Below are positions 11,013 through 21,200 of a DNA stretch of 64,000 nucleotides, piece by piece; position 1 is the stretch's first letter, and every line of letters starts with the position of its first letter. A model generated the notes under the pieces. It saw only the letters and a list, made by a program, of their open reading frames with translations. It had not been told where the DNA came from and made no database searches. The stretch is from Stichopus chloronotus (taxonomy: Eukaryota; Echinodermata; Holothuroidea; Aspidochirotida; Stichopodidae): the NCBI GenBank assembly GCA_021234535.1, contig CM037830.1, forward strand, positions 1,896,170 through 1,960,169, written 5' to 3'. The position numbers and the translations under genes were made by a program.

Positions 11013-12100
11013 TAGATACCACTCCCCCACAAACCAATTCAGTTGTAGCGGTAGATCTCAAGGTACGTGCTGTGGTGAAACATTTTGATCTAGTCGGTAA
11101 AATATATCTACATATATTTTAATAATATGAAAACAAAGCAACTGATTTAGTTATACTGACTTACACAAAGGAGCACTTTTGATCATAGGAATAGCCTTTC
11201 TAAGCCGGGTGTAAACGATAACGTTTATTTACGAGAGATTTGATACCCAATAAAGAATACTAAAGGAAAAAGTAAATAGGAGAAAACGTTTACAAGAGAT
11301 ATATTTCAGAAAATATATTGGGACTTGTTGCCATTATGATATTTAATCAGGACAGAAACGCTTTTATGCTTAGTACTTTTGCCCTTGCGTGGCAGAAAAG
11401 CGGTAGTAAATACACACGATTTACCTATATGCATGTTTCATTGCTACTTGCACAGAGTAACCGAAAACGTGTAAGACGAAGAGCTACCAAGAAGGTACTG
11501 AAGTTATATGAGATATTAACAGACGACCAATCACCTTTAAGACTCATCAAATACTCCTTTAGAATGAGATTATTATATGACCATAGGAGACTATCATGTT
11601 AAACATTCTGTACAAAGAGCCTAAATAACTCGCTATTATTACATCTGTTCCATTTTGTAAGCAAGTCAAAGGCACTGGGACATATATTCAGAGTAAAAAA
11701 AAACCATAGGGAAAAAATCAATGGAGTCAAAAACATCATAGAATTGGTTTTAATTACAATTGTTCGATGATACAACTTTCAGAAAACGTTGAGTGTAAAC
11801 CCATAAGGACCGTTCAGTGCTAAGGCAACTGAGCTGTATGCAGTGACACACAATCAGTCTCGATAAAATTACAACATGTCCTACTGTCAAAGAAATCCTC
11901 TAGTAATCCTCAAAATGTCAAAAATATTATATCTGCTGCAATATGCGACGGAGGCGGGATTTGTATTGACAAGTATTTAGTAATGTACATATGCTACGAG
12001 CACCAACTTGTTAAATACTCAAGATTTACACAATATCAGTATCTAAAAGGCAAAGACTGCCTTTTGATTCGATTTAATTAAACTCTCACTGGCAGTTACT
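11013..12100. other. No gene recognised
   Basis: AT-rich sequence. The open frame 11318-11602 has no recognisable domain and no flanking splice pattern that I trust. Confidence 0.5.
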
Positions 12101-12511
12101 ACAGGAGGATTAGGGAGTTGAAAAATACATCTCACAAAACTTTTGGCACACTCTTTTTCCAAATCGAGTAGAAGCATTTCTGTTTAACAGATCTGTGGTA
12201 AAACAAATGATCTGAAAAAGACAAATTTAGTTAGACCAGTAGAGCGTTAAAACCAGTGAAAACAGTTAATACTTGGATTTTTCTTATATATGTTGTGGCC
12301 CTCAAGATAATATTCATGAGTGTGCCTTTTCTGCTTCCGCATAGCTTGAACATAAATGTTGTTTGGTCGAAGGTTATCAATGTTTACCTGGAGTCTACAG
12401 GTAGACATTGATGGCCTTCAATCAACAACATTGCTCCTGCACAGTTAAGAAGAGGCATAAAACAGCAAAAGGTTATGTGATATGCATTTTACAACTCCTA
12501 TCCTCCTTTAA
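12101..12511. mobile_element. MITE-like inverted-repeat element with internal hairpin
   Basis: The left end AGGAGGATTAGGGAGTTG (from 12103) matches the reverse complement of the right end, AGGAGGATAGGAGTTG. The right end runs CAACTCCTATCCTCCT into TTAA at 12508-12511. The match continues inwards (AAATACATCTCAC against AAATGCATATCAC). The left TTAA is not preserved. In the middle a palindrome has arms of about 35-38 bp (12356-12393 and 12397-12433), with core arms reading GAAGGTTATCAATGTTTACC and GGTAGACATTGATGGCCTTC. Confidence 0.6.
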
Positions 12512-14992
12512 GGTGTGTACATAATTTTGCAAAAAAAGTCGGCATGTCCAATTTACTTTTTTGTATCAAGCATATGCACCCCCCCCCCCCTTTAAACGTG
12601 GTAATCTTTGATGACATGCATTTGTATTGTATGTATGTGTGTGTGTATTTACAAGTAATAACCCCCACTCTCCCCGGCGTCAGTCGCCTTGATATTGTTT
12701 AAAGTACACTAGTTTGTATACCAGAGAAAAAAGGATCAAGTGCTATGGATAGAATTTCAGATCCCATCTTCCACCCACTTAACTCGTCTATGTGTAATTT
12801 ACTTTTCTATGAAAATGACCACAAGGAAATGAATCTCCTGTGACGTCATCATCAGACATAGGGGTTAGAAAACTCATCTCCATCAGCTTAGTATAGTCTT
12901 AGACATGTATCACTTTCAACATTTTAAGCAAGAAAGGCACATTACGAGTTTGCTGCAAAAGCTGAGAAATTTTTAACATTCATGATATGGTCGTTTTTGG
13001 CGATAATGTGTACACGAAAAATAGCTTCAACGAACTTGCACCGAAAGCCAAAAATTGTGATTTTAAATAGGAAATGGCTAGGATGCAGACCTACGTAGAT
13101 TACCTTATAGTCACTACATTTGTGACAGTGACAATCAAATTACTGCTTTGATGAGAAAAAAATAAAAGCAAGATGTTACACCGTAATAGAAAATAAAGAC
13201 GAAAAGAAAGCTAAAATTTACTTTTGTACACAATATATAAGTACTACCCACAGGAAATAAAAGAACCATGAAATCATATTCAATCTAAAAATTCAACCAA
13301 CATTCTCTTCGAGCATTCGCAACAATTGATCTTTAGATATGCAGTAAGGTTTCCATGAACATTTACTTTGTAATCACTCTACGGAAGAACTTCATGAAAA
13401 ACCTGACAGAAATGCTAAAGTCGCTCCTTTTTTAACATAAAACCCTTTGTTGTTTGTCTACTCACAAGCAGTACAGTCTCGCCATGGAGTAATTACCAAA
13501 GTAGTGAATAATATCTCAGTTGACTTGTGTTATAAAGTATCCGTGCTCCTCGTGCATTTTCGTTAGATCTACAATACGACATACCTTCAGTATATCCTGC
13601 CAAGATTCCTCGAACATATGTAGGTAAAGATAAAACACTACAAGTAAATTTGCTTAGGAACATTGCTGTTCAATTTCCAAACTATCGATGTATAAATTGA
13701 CCATTGTTACAAGGAAATCAGTCCTTGTACCACATTAATTATATAGACAAAAAAAAATTACATACAAATATTAGCTGGTAAGCCCTTAAACATATCTGTT
13801 TTAGCGACTACAAGGTGTAAATAAGATCTGACTCGTAAAAGAGGGAAACAGAGGAATAAGCACCTCGAATGGCTAAAGCACTTGCTTTAGTAGGACACAA
13901 TCTTCCAATTACTTGCATGATACAGCACCAGGTAGCACACCCTATCAGAACTGTGGTGATTCTAGCCAATGACAAATTTTGCATGAGACAGAAACAGTGT
14001 GTAAACATCACGTAATCCCATGATTCTAGTCGATACCCTTAGAGATGTGAGCACGTATTAACATTCAACTTTAGATAAAGGTTTCCAAAATCACTTACCA
14101 CATCTTCTTTCTCAAGGGTCTACGTGTTTTCATTTAATCTGTGAAAATTCTCTTTTATAATTTTCTCTCGGTTAAGTGTACCTTCTGCATGTAATCAAAT
14201 GTCACATTCGGGAGTGAATCATCAACGTAAACTTGCTTTAAAGGTGGCAGTTTGTATAGATGTATCTGATTACTAAATAAATAGATAAATTATTGAGTCC
14301 CATGAGACTTTTTAATGGACTTTTATTAAGTCATTCCTAGTATGACTAATTAAGGCTGGTTTGACTAATTTGAGTGTACAGTCGTAATTCTAAAAACCAT
14401 AATACAAAGTTTCACCTCTGACGTTAACAGAATAGTCCAGATGATCCTTAAACTCCTGTCAACAATGAGCGATAATAAAAAAGATCATACAAGGGATTTG
14501 ACGGTAAAACAACATTCACTTGGTAACTTGGTTCCAAAAAATATTAAAACCCATTTTACAAGAAACGATGCAGCAACTGATGCATAATCACGGCAAGACA
14601 TAGCGACATAGACCTTAGTCGGCCTATTTTGGCAGTTTAGATCCGTATCTGTAAAAGAAGACTCGGAGGAGACGAGGAGAAGGCATAGTTGACAGATTGT
14701 TTTGTTCCATATTTATGGATTTATACATCTTGAACATTGGCTGTGTGACAGATGCAATGATGTTGGTAAATCTCTTCATCACATTGTATGCACATTTGAC
14801 TATACTACTGTGCCCCTAGCCTTCATCGTTAGTGAGGTGTAAACACGAAGTCCAATGTACGTACACCACTCGAACATCACTTTACATTATACAATGAGCC
14901 TATGTAATTTATGCTACACATATGCTGCAATAATGACGGTATCACTAAATCGATATTAATATCGGTTGGCGTCTGTTCTTCACCACTTGCAG
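12512..14992. other. Intergenic, 3' flank of the ROCO gene
   Basis: Holds a C12 run (12579-12590), a short TG-rich stretch near 12631-12650 and one TGACGTCA (12841). The 3' UTR of the - strand ROCO gene must lie at its right end. A minus-strand AATAAA (TTTATT at 14332-14337) is one possible polyadenylation signal, but none is convincing. Confidence 0.4.
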
Positions 14993-15210
14993 TTACTTAG
15001 TTCCCTCGAGTTTCCTTGACATATCGTAAGCAATGTCTTCCCTTCCAACATTTCTCAATAAAATCATCAGGCCGCTTATACTGGATTTCCGAGAAGACAT
15101 CCACGCTTGAAAAAGTTTCTTACAAGGATTTAGTTCTGGTAGAGATCCATATGAGAAGACGCATGGTCTGTTGAACTGGTCAATATCATCCTGACTATAA
15201 CCTAGTTTAT
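14993..15210 (-). CDS. ROCO gene exon 9 (residues 875-946, rest of Death domain, stop)
   Basis: The acceptor TTGACAG precedes AT AAA at 15210 (phase 1 entry); the stop TAA is at 14995-14993. It continues the Death domain: KLGYSQDDIDQF, then LFQAWMSSRKSSISGLMILL and GREDIAYDM. These match helices 2 to 6 (KLG, W, L-x-x-x-L, GR-x-D-A/I). A loop (PCVFSYGSLPELNPC) before helix 5 is longer than usual. Confidence 0.85.
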
Positions 15211-18200
15211 CTGTCAAGGAATGCATGAAAAAAGAAACCTCAAATATCTCAACATTTACCATTCCTAATCCATGTGACATAAACAGTTCGTTCGATCAAT
15301 ATTTGTTGGAACAACTGTTCTCATCAAAACACTTATATCGCAATTCCCAGAGACTTTTATTTTAACATCTAACTTGTCGTCAGGTTGCGGGATTGAAAAG
15401 GCTACAATTGAAGGCACAATGACTCCCTCATGAAAGTCTTCTATGCTCTGCTAACTAAGATTGCTTGATAACCATAGATGATACTGACATATGATGACCT
15501 ACCTATCTTCACATTACCAATGGATCAATGAATTCCTTTCGCAATTTCATGTGAGTCGATAAACTATGTTTCTAAACCATTCTACACAAGCCTTTTATGA
15601 CGTAGTAACAGACATTACTTGAATATACAACATGTAATGAACACAGTGTATATCAGATCCTCAGTGGTTCTACGATAAATAAGAATCAAAGAAGTTGAAA
15701 ATTGTTTACTTACATGCTACTGTTCTCCAGTCGCGATAATGGGTTGTATCCTGGACATTTAGTTTATTACAAAGCCACTCAAAGATTGCAGGATTTAGAT
15801 TGGCTAGGTCATCCGGATTATCAGTCGAGTAACCGTTGATATTTGCTGCTGCCTGTTCATGATGAAAAGTCACACGAACAGATTCCGACGGCTTCGAATA
15901 AAGTACCATTGGCTGTAAAAGGCACGAAAATTGTCACAGGAACTACACAAACAACACTAGTAATTTCATAAACAATATCTTCATATTTTTTTATGATAAA
16001 AAGTGTTTTTTATTGACCAAAAAGAAAGTCGAATGACTTCCTTGCCGATAGACATGAAAATAAAATGGACAATACAAACCAATTGTAGAGCTCAAACACC
16101 TTACCCTTCTTGAGATACCTCTTCTAAAAAGTTTCAAACCGTGACCTATACTGATCTCACATGAAGATTGACTGAAGAAAAATGGCAGAGATCCGCTACC
16201 CATCAACTCTCTACCAACGTTAACACTTTTAAATTCCAGTAACACTCAGTTGCTGGCCATGGGCAAGGAATCCAAAGTATTATATCATATACTCACATCT
16301 ATGTCAGAGTCCAACAGCCAGAGGCGAATCGCTGGGTGTTCTTTTAGAGCCTGATTTCCGCAAGTGGGAAAAGGTTCATTGACATCTACATCGAGATCAA
16401 TGAGGTGAGTTTGGCCAATGGAATTTCCCTGCAAGAGAGATTCGTTGGTTTGACTATGTGTTTGTGACGTTTAGTGAAAGAATATGCAAACATCTCAACC
16501 AAGATGTTGACACCTGTTGGCCAGTGGTAACACCTGTCTGAACCTGTTCACGATAGCATAATTATAAGCGGCCCTCAAATACTTCACTTTGCGCACTTAA
16601 CTGTAACTAAGCAAAATACAGTATCTCAACCACAATCTGGCGATATGGACCGTAAGCAAGTGAGTGTGATGCTACATGATAGGCACGGTTTTAATGTTGG
16701 CCAGTTAGAACTTATTATAGTACGCTCTCACGACAATGTGTGTTTAGAATCAATTTCTGAAATCAATACCAAAGGTGGTTAAACTGGAGTAGGAAACATA
16801 ATTCGTTTTAACTCCAACAACAGTCATTTTCGTTCCTTTTATAATTCAGCTGCTTGAACTGGTTAATAAAAACATGACATGACAGTCCAGTGTAAAGTTT
16901 TGGCAGAATGTCAATTTTCAGGCACCTTTGTTACAATCATGTTAAGATATTTACCCTAGGTTACTGGTAGGGTACGAGATATGGTAATGAACATACTGAC
17001 AATGTATTTTCTACTGTTGGGAAAGTTTAAAAGTTAAGAATGCTTTGCAATAGAAGCTGTAATTGTTATTATGATCACATATTTTTATGTTCGAATAACC
17101 ATTAACAGAGAGCTCTTTCAAGTTACTAAGCAAATGCAATTCTACTTGACAAATAACTTTTTATTTACTATGGTAGCTTTATAATATTTTCAGAAATGTG
17201 CTTCTTATTTTCTAAGCTAATTTCACTGACTTACGGTCACAAAACAGGTTTCCGTCAAAGGACATTCGCAACCTAGCACAGGCATATCAACTCCCACCAT
17301 TTCGGTATCCTGTATCGTCTTACGAACAGTTTGAAGAAACGTCTTTGGACGACAACGGCTGGTAAACCTTCACAAAGATATGGAAATAAAAAGTCATGTC
17401 ACATCCCTGAATTCATCGAAATGGTAATATACTGAGAATACATACAAATAACTCATGACTTCATACTTTAACCTTGTTTACATTGTCAACCAAAAGCCAA
17501 CCGGTTAACCACTTAGCAGGCTATGACTAGGAAACTTATGAAATTGTTTGCATTCGTAACTATTAATCTTTTTCTGAGTTCAATTGGTACCCGCTCAGTG
17601 CTAATGTAATTGAATAGTTAAGAAACACCTACGAGCAGTAAATCCTTATCGATGCAGTTGTGACATCTTCCTTGAACAATGCCACACAGTCACCTCCTAA
17701 TGTCACTTCGAAGCACCCTCTGTGGTAGGTCTTCCATCTTACAGGTATGTCTTTGAACTTTTCGATAAGTCTGAAGACGGTGTCTTCCAAAAAACCTGGT
17801 GGGAGATTTTCTTCAAATCTGATAATTAATTGGTGCGTATGTCCTCCATTACCGCATTTGCAGTCACGTGAGGGTTTCTGAGCAATTGGGAAAAAGTACA
17901 GTTGGTCCTTCGATGAAAACGTCCTTTTGAGATCGGTGTTGGTCTCGATCGCAATGTGGCTCAAACGCCACGTCAAACGAAACTCGCAGAGAGAGGATAG
18001 TACGCTAGGTAAGTCAAATTCGTGGAAAATTCCTTTCAGTAGTTTGAGAGACGCGATGCCCATTGTTGACAGTCTCTTCCAATGATTTCGAAGAAACAGA
18101 CTTTCTCTCTCTATTGGTGGTCCTTTAAGCAGTTTCAGGAACGGAGGAATCAGGAAGTTTGGAGATATGAGCAATTGCTGAACGCTTCCAGGGTACGCTG

Positions 18201-21200
18201 AAAATAAATAATCATAGTCCATTGAAATAGTACGATTCACGACTAAACACGTTTAATTTCGCAATTTGTGCCAACGCTTATTTAAGGTTTGAAACAATTA
18301 GTAAATGGGCTCTTCGTTAAACTGTTAAATTTCTAATCAACTAAGTCCACAGTGCTACTTGAAACACTATACTATTAATGTCGTTTTGAATGGGGTATGG
18401 CTGTACAAGAGCAAATGGCTATCAACATTCTCTTACTTGTGTGATTTGGATAACTCATGACGAACGTTTTTCTTTCTAGAACTGGTCAAACAACTGCATT
18501 AGAAAGGAAAGTTGCCTAAATACCCATTACCACAAGATACAATTTGCTTTAAGGTTATATTTGTTTCAGCATGTAGGTTGTCGGTTTGTCGAAGTGACTG
18601 GGCAAAGAAACCTTGCTCGTTAGTGTACAATTAGATTATCCTCAGTAGAATGGTATAGTGACACATATCAGTCTCCTTCCTTTTGGGTTCCTTTACAATT
18701 GCTTGTGTACATAGTTCGGTGTAACATTGGCTAGATAGCAAAAAGTCAAGAAAGGGCATACGTTGTACCTATGACGTCATCCTGTTGGAAGTTTCCTCCA
18801 CAGGCTCCAACTACTTGAACAGTCAAGTATGTATTGGATAAAAATCAACCACATTATGGGCGTATAAGTACATAAGTATAACTTACCTGGCAATAGTTCT
18901 GACTGTAATGTCAGGAAATGAACAAAGTCATTAACGTCTGCTTCCGCTTTAGTATGAAGGACAGCTTGGATATCACGTTTAAGAAAACATTCGTGACCTT
19001 TACGAGTATGAAGCATTTTCCAAAACGAGTCAATACTTGTGAAAAATGTTGGTGAACACGTTGGCATGAATTTTTGCTCCCAAACTAATAGTAAAAGTCT
19101 CTTGAGTAGATTTGACATGGAGCAAACTTCTTCCACGGACTGCTGTGACATGTCATTTACACTTGATAGAAGAGAGTCGAATTCACTATGTGAGGAATTT
19201 TCACTTCCACTATGCAAGCTAAGAAAGCAACAGGGGCTATTATTTGGAAATCGCATAATTTGAGGATCACTGGTAAAACGTCGAAAGAGGCTAATAATAT
19301 CATCTTGGCATCTTGCGTCCATGTTAGTGTCATTGCTTGTCACGGCGAGAATAACGGGGACTCTGTGGCCAGCAAGGGATTTGAGTTTGTTCAAAGTAGA
19401 TTGTAGTTCACTCAGGCACTGTTCAGATTCTTTTTGCAGTTTCATGGCGCTCATTTGATACACATATACTTCATTACCGCTCATGAAGAAGCTTGCTAGG
19501 ACCTCTCTCGTGAATGCATTCCTTTGACTTACTGTGATCACATCAAGGAACATATTTGACAAGTTCCTCTCATTTTGACTGGATGACTCTTTATACAAAA
19601 CAACATCTTGTAGCCATGACTTGTACGTCCTTGAGCATTTACTGAACGTAATACCAGGTTCAAGTGTGTGGCTTTCTTTTAAAGTCAAACTACCTCGCAG
19701 AATCCCTGTTTCGTCATGGACTCTACTATCATTTGTGAGAAAAACATCTTCCCCAAACAAATGTTTGGCAAGTAAAGTACTCTCCTCTCCTAAAAGTATC
19801 AACTTTGAATATGGCAGTTTTTGAATGATTGCCGTTTGACTGAATCTGTCAGAAGTTCTTGAAGGTCTGTGTTTGTCGGCAGGTTGTAACACTACATGAG
19901 TCCGGTAGTTATTCGAAGGAAAACTATGGCAGCTGTTACCGTTTTCGTCCTTTTTCATATGGCTTGGGCTCTGGACAATTAAAACCAATGTTTCTTTCCT
20001 TGCGGACTCCATGATGATATTTTCAATGTCGCCCTTTGAAAACGCCTGTGCAATTATTCGAAAGGATATTGAAGTATTAAAATATTTTAAATATAAGAAG
20101 ACTCCAAAGGTAACTCTGACTCTGTTCTTCCATGTCATACTCTACTAAATGGACTACACAGAATAGGACCACAAAAATTCTAAGAGGGCTAAAAAAAGAT
20201 TAGTTTCATTTACCGCTGCAGTGGTTTCTCTTATGGAACTCCATATATGTAAAGTGACACATGGATATAAAAACGTGCATTTGTGAAAAAAGTCTTTCTA
20301 ATTCCAGAAACACAATTCTACGGAAAACCATGCATTTGGGTATAGCGGATGCACTGTCTACATCACGAAGAAATGTGACCGACATTTTTAAGTCACTCTA
20401 AAACGATGTTGACCAACCTTTTAGGTGTCTATACACAAAAGTACGTTCCATGTGTAGTGTCATAAATGCAATCACGAAAATGAAAGTTACTTCTATTATC
20501 ACTAACACGTGTCATTATTCTGATTTTTTTTACCTTCGTTCCTTCATCGTAATGTGTTGGATGTCCGTTAACTGACAGGATTAGATCACCACGTTTCAGA
20601 TTTGCCAGTGCAGCTGGTGAGCCTTCTTGAACGTCTCGGACAATCAAATACAACAATGTCGAACCAAATGCCTGAATATCAACCAAACGAAAACATCCAA
20701 CGATTTCAAAGTACAGTTGATAGCAAAATGTCAGCAACTATGGAAAGAGCTATTTTCACAAGTAAAGTCTATATCAATACAATTCATAAAGTCTTCTTTG
20801 ATGGAACAATGGACAGTGTAAACGATTGCACAAGATAGATGGATTAAATGACTCCGTTCTATTAAATATTGTTGCTACTTCCTTTTTGTATTGAGATATT
20901 TATGGTTAAAAAAAGTTTTGGCTGAATGAATCTTGCCAAACTTTCATGATTTCGTTGGTTTTCCAGACATCAACCAAACGATAAGCCCCACAGAATAATT
21001 ATGGTGATCAGATTTATAGATTGTTTACAAGGTCTGCGAGGAACTTGTCTGGGAGGACCTTCAAATAGCAAATTCAGATGTTGAATAAATGATAGATGAA
21101 CAACATATGTGGATAAACAATACTGCAAATCCAGCAAATCGTTTTCTAATAAAAATGCTTTCCTCAGTTGTGACTACTTTGTTGGGGTCACCTGCTGACA

